Origin: Neostapfia colusana
Lineage: Eukaryota > Streptophyta > Magnoliopsida > Poales > Poaceae
NCBI GenBank assembly: GCA_030760725.1
Contig: JASWHV010000019.1
Span: forward strand, 33,669,944 to 33,733,943
Direction: 5' to 3'
Length of the DNA: 64,000 nt
A program made the translations under genes and the position numbers. Position 1 is the first letter of the stretch. The number at the start of each line of letters is the position of its first letter. The notes beneath the pieces are model-generated. The model had not been told where the DNA came from, made no database searches, and saw nothing but the letters and a program-made list of their open reading frames with translations. Below, piece after piece: positions 1 through 9,071 of this stretch.

Positions 1-1026
1 GGGTTAGGTTTATATTAAAAAACTCTATCAAAATGAGTAAACCAATTTGTACGAAGTCAATAAAAAAATCTGGAAAATTCTTTGAAACTTTTCAGTAAAA
101 GAATTCTAGAGGGAGTTCGGTTCAGCCAAAAATCCTCAAATTTTGGCAGAATATTCCATAGGATACTATTGAACTACTGTAAAAGTTTAAGCTCATTTAG
201 AGTTCATTTGTGTAGGAGAATTCAGATTTCAATTTGCTGTATTCAAATAAATACAGAAACTTTTTCAGAAATGCCTCAAACTTGAAAAGTCAGTTCTGGG
301 CAACCCTTATCTCCAAAACTCCTAGGAAAATTCATGCATGCTCTCCGAACTATACGTGAAATTATAGTTCACTAAGTTTGGCATGAACATGTGAGTTACT
401 TCAGAATTAATTCCTTTTTGCTTAATTACTTAGGGAATTATTCTGAATAAACTACTCAATGAAAAGCTCTAATTTTTGGTCCAGAACACTTTCTTGTGAC
501 AAGGATCTCAAATGAAACGTTTCAGCTAAAGTTGAGCTATGGATCATCACTTTTCAATATACTTTTCTTAGGTAGAAATACCCTAATTAGGAAAAACCTT
601 TAGTACTTGATCACTTTTGCTAAACCCCACTCCACCCACTAGCACCAGTTCCATTCCAAATTCTTAAACAGAGTTCCAGTTTTTTTAAATAGTCAGTAGA
701 CTTCGATAGCAAAAGTTTTACAATTAAATACTTGTGCATATTCATAACGTGTAGCATCAACATGAAAAAGTGAGAAGCAATTGAAGTGGGAATCAAGGAG
801 CTAGGAGGGCAAGTGATCAAGCCTCAAGTGATCAGCAACACTAACTGATTGTATAATCTAGTACCTGCAAAACAGGCAAGCCAAGGTTTGCATTCAAGCA
901 GTTTTTATTAAGTCTTTTCATTTATAGAGATCATAGATCTGATGTGAGATTATGATTGCATTAGGTCTAGATGATATTGAAAATCAATTGCATGACCAGA
1001 TTAAACCTAAAAGAGAACAGGTAGAA
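1..1026 (+). repeat. LTR fragment H, Tekay-like, diverged
   Basis: AT-rich sequence with no credible gene. In + orientation it aligns by eye with the LTR of element G: a stretch near 120-290 resembles 55680-55890, and 860-900 carries the conserved block around GGCAAGC..GGTTTGCATT that marks the exon 2 donor in the other LTRs (AG|GC at 875/876). It is much more diverged than any other LTR here and has neither end in the window, so it is an old remnant. The right limit is uncertain: homology to LTR sense sequence fades near 1010-1026, where minus-strand LTR sequence takes over. Confidence 0.6.
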
Positions 1027-1957
1027 TGGCACCCCTTCAAGTGGATTTAAGCTACGCCAAAACGTAGAATAGCAACCCATCAAGTGCCGCTCGCCCTGGA
1101 ATCGCATTGGGTGGTGCCGTGATATGCGGGACCCAACAACACACATATAAGGAAAATATATCACATAAATCGAAAGCGGAAGCTTACAATGTTCTTTGTA
1201 AATAATTTACATAAAATAATTACAGCAGAATACTATAATCATCTCACGTTTAATAACAACTTTGCACTCGAGAATATGTCCAGCCCGCGGACTCTTCTCG
1301 CTAACAACATGAAGACAACTGCAACGGCTGGTTCTCCATGTGTTATACGACTCGGAAGTCTCCGTGTCTCACCAGACAACCTCATCCTAGCATCGATGTT
1401 AACCTGCAAAACCACTCATATAGCAAGCATGAGCACATAGGCTCAGCAAGACTGATCCGTCTCCTCTAAACAAGAAACTATACATGCACGATGGATTCAA
1501 AAAGGTAGCTGAATTTGCATAAACGACTCGCCTACAGTTGATCCTTACCATTCAGATTTTAAGCCTCATTTTAAAGACCTTGAGCTGAACAACATCGCAA
1601 CTCCACAATCAAACAAGAAACGCTTTGTTGCGATGCTTCTTGCACAAAGTGAAGTAATGTTTAATTGGCGCTATCTCTAATTCAAGCATGGTTGCAATAC
1701 GACTTTAAATGACAAGCCTCATCTCATTCAAAGGAATCCACTTCAGTTTTTACTACGTCAAGAAGCAGTGAGCATGTATGCTCATATGATCACGAGGTGA
1801 TTCGAATCAGTACACGCACGGACTACATGACACATACACCCATACTCTGAGTTGCTGGCAGCAACCTCGACTGATGTTGTACGCAGCCACCTTTCCCAAG
1901 TTCTTCCACACAGGACACAGTCCAATCGCCCCGAACAGCAAGGCTCCTCAAGGTACA
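1027..1957 (-). repeat. LTR fragment F, minus strand, split by element E
   Basis: From about 1095 the sequence matches the first kilobase of the minus-strand LTRs of D and E: the GGGTGGTGCCG / GACCCAACAACACAC block, the acceptor-like TTTTGCAG on the minus strand near 1400, the block at about 1606-1632 that reads GCGTTTCTTGTTTGATTGTG on the minus strand, and the TGACGTAG region near 1753. It stops abruptly at 1957, where the E LTR begins; the rest of F should lie to the right of E, outside the window. The outer end is unresolved: TG dinucleotides at 1027 and 1085 are both possible. No open frame of interest. Confidence 0.6.
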
Positions 1958-2310
1958 TGTGGAGGACCGGAATCCGCTCATCCAGGATCACCGAGGGTGG
2001 TACCGCACGATGCGACACCCGATAGCACACATCATAAGAATGATATTGTATTACATAGAAAACCAACTGAATATGTACAAACTAGTACAAGACTTCAGTT
2101 ACAAACAAGAAATGGGATTACAAAAGCGGAAGCTATATTTATACAACTCACACCATCTACCTAGCAAAAGTCGGTTGTACAGCCCTATGGGTAACTCACA
2201 CTAGCTGCAGTCCTCAGCTTAGTGCGGCGTGTACGGCTCCCACTTAGCTGTGGTCCCTGACGGAGGGTAGGCCTCGCCGGTGGACTCGTAACCCGAGTCT
2301 GTGGGATACT
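1958..2310 (-). repeat. Element E 3' LTR, piece 1 (terminal part)
   Basis: Starts TGTGGAGGACC and carries the GGTGGTACCGCACGATGCG block typical of this LTR end. On the minus strand it holds most of the last LTR exon-like segment (stop TAA at 2219-2221, coding up to 2310). Element A is inserted inside that segment, after the target bases ATACT (2306-2310). The reading continues at 17766, just before the acceptor-like CAG. Confidence 0.85.
2306..2310. repeat. Target-site duplication of element A, left copy
   Basis: ATACT immediately before the TG of the A 5' LTR. The identical ATACT follows the CA of the 3' LTR at 17761-17765. Confidence 0.95.
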
Positions 2311-2973
2311 TGTAAGGGCCTCAGTTTTTGACACCTATTTGAAGTGTTCATCACCACACCACACACCTCATTTGAAGTAAGTTGATGAACACAAATGAAG
2401 AGCAAGTAACCACCATCAACATGCTCAATAGAGAACAAACTCACATATTGCAAAAGTGGTATTTCCCACATGTGATATAGAAGGGCTGGGCATATGAAAA
2501 CTCCTACACATTGCCAAGGATGTCCATGCCAAGTTTCACCCAAATTCAAAACCTTTTTGAGGTCATTTTGGGTATAGTTAGAAAGAGGGCAGTTTGAAAC
2601 CATATTCAAATTCAAACTGTTTTTATCACATGAATTCAAAAGTGGGAGACATATTCTTATCCAGCACATTTTTGTGAGCTCACACTCCAGTTTTCACTCC
2701 ATTTGGAGTTGATCTTGACATGAGCTAAGTGGGACAAATTCAAACTTTATTTGAATTCCAAACTGAACTTGTGCTGAAATTCATTCAAACCAAACCCAAT
2801 TTGAATTCTAATCAATTCAAATTGCTCATGGGTGAATAATTTGAATCACCAGGGGTATTATGGGGCTCACTGTTTACAACAGTGATTAGGAGTAAATTTC
2901 AGAGGTTAAAACCCTGGGTGGGACGCACATGTCATAGAGAGAAGGAGGGAAAACTTGCACACAAAGTCACAGC

Positions 2974-2995
2974 CTCGGTGGGAAATTCCACCGAG
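2974..2995. repeat. Perfect inverted repeat in the A 5' LTR
   Basis: Arms CTCGGTGG (2974-2981) and CCACCGAG (2988-2995) pair perfectly over 8 bp around the loop GAAATT. The same hairpin is kept without change in the A 3' LTR at 14349-14370, but I do not see it in the C LTRs. Function unknown; it could be a protein-binding palindrome or the trace of a small inserted element. Confidence 0.6.
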
Positions 2996-3809
2996 CAGCT
3001 GTCAGCTGTGCCACCGAGCAGCCACCGGCGCCACCAGCTGCTTCCCCTTTACGTGCGCTGGCGCCCAGGGCGGCATACTCGCGCCTCCACGCGACTGGCA
3101 CCGCCTCAGCCCGAGCAGGAGTCGGCTGGCTTTATCTCCTCGCGTGTGAACCCGAGCAGCGGTAGTTCTTCTCACCGTAGCTCACTGCTCGATCGGGAAA
3201 AGCAGCAAACGATCTCCTCCTTCGTTCCTGAGCTGCTAGACAGCAACCTGAGATCGCCCTCTACCTCCCCAACGCCAGAAACCCCGAGCTCCGACCTCCT
3301 TTGTCCGAAAACGATCGCCACAGTGGCAACCTAGCCTTAGCCGAGAGTCAGGCGCCCGTGGACAGCGTTCCACAGGCGTTTTCACGGTCCAGCAAGAGAG
3401 GCAACAGGAGCGCGCGACCATCGTGCTGCTCTCCTCCATGTTTGGAAGCAAACTGTAAATAATCCACGGCGAATTCTCAGTCTTTGCTCCGGCGACCTTA
3501 AACTGAGCTTCCGGTATGGATCCTTCAAATTCTCGCTCTAAGATCCTTCTCTAGCTATCAAATCTTGCACATAGACGCTGGACTAGCCGGCGATCAAGTT
3601 CTTTTCTGCATCCGTGGCGTGAAACTGTCTAGGAGTGACGAATTTCGAGCTCGATCGAGGGCGGTCATGGCGGACACGATCGGTCACACGGTGCCGACCG
3701 ACTTGCCGCCATCCCTGAACCCTTTTGACACCTTGTCGAGCTTCCTAGAGATACATTGATTCTGTAGGACCGATTGTTCGAGGTTTTGGCGGGTTAGAAC
3801 TCACGGCCG

Positions 3810-3920
3810 ATGGTGCCGAACCTCAACCGAGGCCGCGGCACATCGCCGGGCTATTTCCGGTCACCGCCAGCCCGAACTGACACCACCGACGTGTTCCTCG
3901 ACATCGACAACCCCCTCGCG
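3810..3920 (+). other. Possible first coding exon in the A LTR, donor-like end
   Basis: An ATG at 3810 opens 37 codons (MVPNLNRGR...) that end exactly at GCG|GTGAGT, a strong donor consensus. The 3' LTR copy (15184-15294) starts MAPN and ends GCG|GCAAGT, a GC-type donor. Element E has a shorter counterpart on the minus strand (47244-47285, starting MVPN, ending GCG|GCAAGT). The C LTRs have the same donor position as GCG|GCGAGT but no in-frame ATG. If joined to the acceptor-like CTAAG at 4871, the frame continues into the next exon. Inference only; no transcript evidence. Confidence 0.3.
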
Positions 3921-4863
3921 GTGAGTTTCAGACCATAGGATGGCCGGCAGCGGCGAGCCGCCGAGCTCCGGGTCTGCTCCGGCGAGGGGCAGCGGCGTGG
4001 GCGCGCGGGCGCGTCCAGAGGTAGATGAAGCCGGCTGGCCCACGCGTCAGCGGCTCAAAATTTGAAATCGGATCGGGTGTGCTGGCGCGCAAAGACCCTG
4101 TGGGCCGCAGTGTGCGGTCGCCTTGGCGCTCAACACGTGTCCCCGCGGGCCCCGGCCGATTTAAACTTTTCCCCCGATTTTCAGATTCCATTCAAACTTC
4201 AAATCCTCATAACTTTGGCTAGAAAGCTCCAAATCGAGTGAAGCAAATTTTGTTGGATTCAGCTCTCTGAGCACTTTCCAGAAAATCAAGTTTCACTTCA
4301 TGAAAACCCTTATTTCTCCAGAATTAATTCCTCAAAATTTAAACTATTTGGAATTTTAACTGGAGAATCCTTTGGAGGAAAATCCTGAAATTTTGCTTGA
4401 ACTACCATAAAAATGTCAGATCCAATTGAGCTCATTTGATCCACCTAATGGTATGATTAGTGAAACTGTTCCAGAGAAAATAGAAAATGTTCAGAAACAT
4501 TTTCAGAATTTTCTCTGAAATTGTTTAGCTCATATCTTTAGCTAGAAACCTTCAAATTAAGTGATACCAACTCCATTAAAACCCTCTGAAAATATAGTTT
4601 TCAGAAAGTCATAGTTTGTTTCATGAAAATCTTTAGAACACCCTAAAAGCCTTCAATTAAGGTCAAGTGCATAATTAATTGTGGAGGGCTCAAATGAGCC
4701 TTTCTGCAACTAAAACTTGACCAAGTCTCTGTTTAGGTTGTAACCAAGCCTCAGTAAAAGTTTCACTGTCATTGAGTCTGTCTAGTGGGACTTATAAGCT
4801 TCACAAGTGCAAACTTAATACAAATGCAGTTAAATTGATACATGTACTTCTGCTATCATGTAG

Positions 4864-6126
4864 TCGCTAAGGTCGAGGAGGAACCCGAAGTCCTAGACTT
4901 CGTTACTCTGGAGGAACAGCTAGCCTACGACCAAAAGCAGCAAGGCAAGCTCCGGTTTGCATTAACTTTTACAAAGTTTTATTGTTTTGAGCACTTGCTT
5001 GAGTATTACAATTCTTTGCATTAGAGTCTTGTTTGGAAACCCAATTGCATAGCCAAGAAAACCATGGGTTGGGATTAAGATTGAAAACCCCGTTAGCTAC
5101 TGCAATGCTAAGATAGAGTAGGATTCGGTACAAGTCGAGTAGTTCGAACTACTCGCGAGCATAGGCTAGAGGCACTCGACTCGGGTAGAGATAGCACATG
5201 ATACACTCGGCAAGAAAGATGAGACCGAGCGGAGAGTAAGGGCAGCAGGAATTTGGGGCCTGTATGCTGTAGCTCCGCTTGTGTCGATTGAGGACCGAGC
5301 CGTGTGCAGGCCTGTTGAACAAGCTAGAACAGTACCGAAGACCTACCGGCTATATGGGAACCGGGAAACCGATGTAACTCGGGTAGCTGGGTATTGAGGC
5401 ATTGCCCGTCATTCAGAGGGTAGGTTGAGATCTCGAGGTGTAAATCGGCTGGCGGCACTGAGATGCGCGTGCAGAGACCTCTTGCTCGGGACGATAGGAC
5501 CGGTTCAATATTTGGCTGACGGGCAAAAGGTGGTTGCGTACGGCGTCCGTGATGGTTGTTGTAGGCAACATCGAGTACGGGCGTACGTGACGGGTTATTC
5601 GGGTAACCCTGTAGGTGTAAATCGATTATAATCGCCGTCCCTCGCGGTCACTGAGTACCACTTGTTCACTGTACCGTGACGTAGAAAGAACAGGCTAGTT
5701 ACATGTTAAAATGGTGCTGAATGAAAGATGGACTTGATTGCTAATGATTTGCTGTAGTTTAGAGCTAACTAAAGTTCCTTTCAACTTTGGGCAAAGTACA
5801 TGAGAGAAATGCGTTTCTTGTTTGATTGCGGCTCTCTCATGTGCCTTAGCGTAAGGTTCTCCACCACCTGCTACTAAAACTTGAAAATAAGGTTCTACTA
5901 ATTAGGCAAGTCCTTGCAAATGATTTTTTTTACCTCATGTAACCTATCAACCCTCATGTAGAAGTTCCATATTTAGGTGAGATGGGTCAGACTTGCTGAG
6001 CCTTCGTGCTCACTGCTTGTGTTTGAAGCTTTTGCAGGGTTCTATGAGGAAGGGGCTCCCGAAGAGGAGACGGAATCCCAGGAGGAGAACCCCGTCGAGT
6101 GGGAGCCATGCACGCCGCAGAGTTAG
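4864..6126 (+). CDS. Putative spliced acidic ORF in the A 5' LTR (exons 4864-4944 and 6038-6126)
   Basis: Two short open segments separated by a 1,093-bp interval (4945-6037) that starts GCAAGC after CAAG and ends TTTTGCAG, giving a GC-AG intron. The first is 81 nt (reads KVEEEPEVLDF...), the second 89 nt (reads FYEEG...EEE...EWEPCTPQS, then TAG at 6124-6126). Joined, they stay in one frame and give a very acidic peptide of about 56 residues. The same segment lengths and phase recur in both C LTRs, and with 78 and 86 nt in D and G. The segments lie upstream of the likely transcript start and poly(A) region near the LTR end, so in a full-length element RNA they would be read from the 3' LTR. 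Start codon and function unknown. The acceptor could be 4863 or 4871; the latter keeps frame with the possible first exon. Confidence 0.4.
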
Positions 6127-6360
6127 TGTGCGTGTGTGCTAGCAAGGACACGTTCAAGGGCTGAACATGGACTTGATGCGTAGTCTACGCCCGTGAGTGT
6201 AGACTGGACATATTTTGCTGTAAACATGTTCATAAACTACTTTATGTAATATAAACTTTGCTTCCGCTTTGTACCTTTGATGTGTGTTATCCGGTGCTGT
6301 GCAACGCAGTAACCCTCAGCGTGATCCTGGCTCGACAAGACCGTGGGGTCGTGTCAGCGT

Positions 6361-6372
6361 TGGTATCAGAGC
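6361..6372 (+). other. Primer-binding site of element A
   Basis: TGGTATCAGAGC, complementary to the 3' end of plant initiator tRNA-Met, starts 4 bases after the LTR end (6356). All four elements whose site lies in the window have the same 12 bases. Confidence 0.95.
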
Positions 6373-7854
6373 TCGCTTGAGGTTTAACGGACTATAAAGG
6401 TCATCTTTTTCCAAAAATCCAGTGAGGAACGAGTTAGTAGCCCGTATAAGGATGTTATTAGCATATATAAAGTGGCATACTAACCTAATTGTCTATGTCG
6501 GAAAATCGTGTATCTCGGGACGTTTATGTCTTGGGGGGTACACGTAAGCGCTGTCCACCAGTGCGCACAAGCTGAAGGGTGGAGCCCCACGGGTGGCAGG
6601 TGACCCGACCCGCTTTGATATCCTCTACGACTCTTCATGTCGTTTGGGGTGTTCAAGCAAGGTCTGTCCCTGGCGTATGTGGTGCAACTTGGGAGACCCC
6701 GTCACGTGGTCTGAAACGTGAACACGTAACTCAAGGCGTGTTTGGCTTGAGAAGATCCGGGCGAGTGATGACGGCCGGGTGTACGAACTGTATGGATACC
6801 GGGCTCGGTGTGCAGCCGAGTCTGATGATTGTTTGAGTTTCTGCAGGTAGTCTAACCACGAAACGGTAGACGTGTAGCATCCGTGTGTGAGTGACATTTA
6901 GTGCCACTGAATTAACGAAGCCGGCTAAGTCCGGTATAGGTTTTGCTTTGTGAGGACGTAGTACCGACATGATCTGGTGACGCATCGACATCACACCCCA
7001 TTAAATGAACAACTTCATTTAAAACTTGAAGGTTTTTAATACAATGTAGTAAAACTTGATGTAACTCCTTCCCTTAATCAGGATGTTCAAAGTTAACAAG
7101 TTTTCAACTTATAGGTTGTAAGGACAAAGCACTCTGTTTTCAGCTGAATCAAGGCTGAAGTTAATCAGAGGTTAGAGGTTGAGTTCTTTTGAGGTTGGGG
7201 TCATATGATACATTTCTGGAAATCTTTGGAAGAGCTTTACAACTTTTCTGTTGAGGTCCAGAGGTGTTTCAACCCTTAACCAATCAAAAAATGCAGGAGA
7301 ATTGAAACTGTCCAGAAAACAGGACAGGGTAAAGACTCTCTGTAAACTATCTGTAAATTGAGCATAACTTCCTGCATAAAATTCTAAAAATAGAAAATGA
7401 GATAGTTCGGGAAATCTTATGAGATGGGTTACAACTTTGTAACAGAAAGTTTTGTCAGGTTAGGAACAGAATTAACTGGGATTCTTGGATCAATTCAGTA
7501 CCTAAAGCAGGGAGGTGCTGTCCAATTTTCTCCAGAAATTCTGTTAACTTTGACATCTCATAACTTTTGAGTCAGGACAGATATTAGGCCAAGCAAATAC
7601 TTTCTGGAAAGCTATTGAAGTTAGCTTTAACTTTGATGTTTAGCTCCAGAATTGGTTTTGCTTTAACAGGGTCTAAATCAGGTTGAAATGGAAACTGGTC
7701 AGAGCTGTCATGCAGACAGCAGATCAGCAGTCAAATTTGTTTAAATTTGAACTGTATTTCCAAGTTTTGTTGGTTTAATAACATGTCTTATGTTATAACT
7801 CAATGGTTTACTGTTTAAATAAATTTTTGACATTTCTCAAATATATTTTTACAG
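6373..7854 (+). other. Untranslated leader of element A, with putative splice donor
   Basis: 1,482 bp between the primer-binding site and ORF0. No conserved ORF. CTGCAG|GTAG at 6841-6850 is a good 5' splice site (intron would start at 6847) and is kept at the matching place in C, D and G. The region ends in a T-rich tract and TTTTTACAG directly before the ORF0 ATG, a good 3' splice site. A second acceptor-like GAATTTCAG lies one base before the gag ATG (9061-9070). This suggests alternative splicing of the leader to ORF0 or gag. The stretch after the donor is AT-rich, as introns of plants usually are. Confidence 0.5.
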
Positions 7855-8799
7855 ATGACAGCAGACAAACAGTTGGAGAACGGGTGGGTGGTATCCCACT
7901 GTTCTCACCACAGAGGTTATCCGGAGGCATTGAGGCAGATGCTTCAATATTTCGGATACAACCAGATGCCACAGTACTTCGCCAAGGAAGAAGGAGAAGA
8001 GGGGAACAAGACGTGGACAATCCATGCCGAAGTCCCCGCAGGACCTACGCCACCCAGTTGGGTGCCTTTCACCGTCACGGTGAGAGGTAGACAGCCGGAA
8101 GGTAGGTGGCAAGTGGCAGCCCGTGACACCATGTCACGTTTCTGCCAACTACACGTGCATGCTATGGAGGGCACTCCATACGCGCTCGTTCCGGTGGAGG
8201 GACGGGCTCACCATGTGTGGGAAGAGAGGTACCTGGAGGAAATGGACCCGAGTTGCCCAAGGTACAACCCTGCGGAGGCAAATCTCAGCCTCCAGATGAG
8301 GGCGGGAAATGCCGTGATGGACTGCCAAGCTGTTCATATGGAGCATCTCGCCATGAAGCTGAAGGAGAGCACGAGCCGTGGAGAACATTTCGAGAGTGCT
8401 CAAAGCGCACTCCGTAATGTGCTCCTTCCGACGATCAAGCGACTGAATGAACAGCACAATCAGTTGCATCGTCTGAAGAATGCAAAGAAGAAGAGCCGTG
8501 TCGACATCGCGGCGTTGCAGGAACTGGTACAGAATCTGACCCAGCAGAACGAGGACCTTACTCAAGAGCGAGACGACGCTATTGAGGAAGGGCAAGGCTG
8601 GGAAGAGGACTACAACCAGGCTATGGACGAGGTGCATGCATTGCAGGACCTCGTACCTCCGGTATTGGGCATACCGGTGGTCTTGGGCCTTCCAGCAATG
8701 GGAGTACCCGAGATGGGAGAGGAGGTGGTAGATCCAGAGCCACCAGCAGAGGTACCGGAGGAGGACGACCCACAGGATGTCGAGTTCTACTCCAAGTAG
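7855..8799 (+). CDS. ORF0 of element A (RIRE3/RIRE8-type accessory ORF), intact
   Basis: 314 codons, ATG to TAG, no break. Roughly residues 1-155 look globular, with a conserved patch around WVPFTVTVRGRQPEG (about 69-83). Residues about 165-265 are rich in Leu, Glu, Gln and Lys with heptad spacing, a likely coiled coil. The tail is acidic and Pro-rich. It is about 90% identical by eye to the ORF0 of element C (28539-29483). An ORF between the 5' LTR and gag is known in rice RIRE3 and RIRE8 elements; its role is not established, and the coiled coil suggests self-association. The ATG directly follows an AG acceptor-like site (7853-7854). It is intact although the gag-pol of this copy carries at least seven lesions. 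The 272-nt gap to gag contains no ORF. Confidence 0.8.
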   Translation: MTADKQLENGWVVSHCSHHRGYPEALRQMLQYFGYNQMPQYFAKEEGEEGNKTWTIHAEVPAGPTPPSWVPFTVTVRGRQPEGRWQVAARDTMSRFCQLHVHAMEGTPYALVPVEGRAHHVWEERYLEEMDPSCPRYNPAEANLSLQMRAGNAVMDCQAVHMEHLAMKLKESTSRGEHFESAQSALRNVLLPTIKRLNEQHNQLHRLKNAKKKSRVDIAALQELVQNLTQQNEDLTQERDDAIEEGQGWEEDYNQAMDEVHALQDLVPPVLGIPVVLGLPAMGVPEMGEEVVDPEPPAEVPEEDDPQDVEFYSK

Positions 8800-9071
8800 G
8801 GGGTTACAGTTGCCAAGTAGGGCAGCTAGGGTAGTGTAACCCAACTTTTGTAATCGGTGACATGTCGTGTAGGCAGTAGCGTATGTATAGGTAGTGACAA
8901 CATGAGCACGACTTCTCGGAGAACCGAGAACAATGTATCTTGTATAAAATTTATGCTTTATCAATATATGTGAATGTTGTGCAAATTATTCATGTGTCAC
9001 TTCAATACATACTGTTGCATATGGAATTTTGAGTATGACATGTGCTAATCGCTTCTGTTTTGAATTTCAGA

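Larger units (their letters stand above)
2311..6356 (+). repeat. Element A 5' LTR
   Basis: 4,046 bp from TGTAAGGG to ...GTGTCA. The first kilobase is AT-rich, 2,880-4,160 is GC-rich, then AT-rich again. It contains a perfect 8-bp hairpin (2974-2995), a possible first exon with donor GTGAGT (3810-3920), and the conserved exon-like segments at 4864-4944 and 6038-6126. Near the end lies an AT-rich stretch with GTAATATAAAC (about 6246) in the place where D and G have TATA and AATAAA motifs. No gene other than the possible spliced peptide. Confidence 0.95.

Noticed and set aside
1189..2204. Open frames of 81-96 codons at 1189-1440 and 1782-2204 as host genes
   Set aside because: They overlap each other on both strands within LTR fragments F and E and match no conserved protein pattern.
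6361..6372. tRNA-Met-like sequence
   Set aside because: Only the 12-base primer-binding site complementary to the tRNA end, not a tRNA gene.
6579..6836. 85-codon frame in the A leader ending just before the splice donor
   Set aside because: No matching frame in the C leader; start not ATG-supported by conservation. Treated as leader sequence.
8149..8964. 271-codon minus-strand open frame across ORF0 of A
   Set aside because: Antisense shadow of ORF0; in element C the matching antisense frame is broken into two, so it is not conserved.
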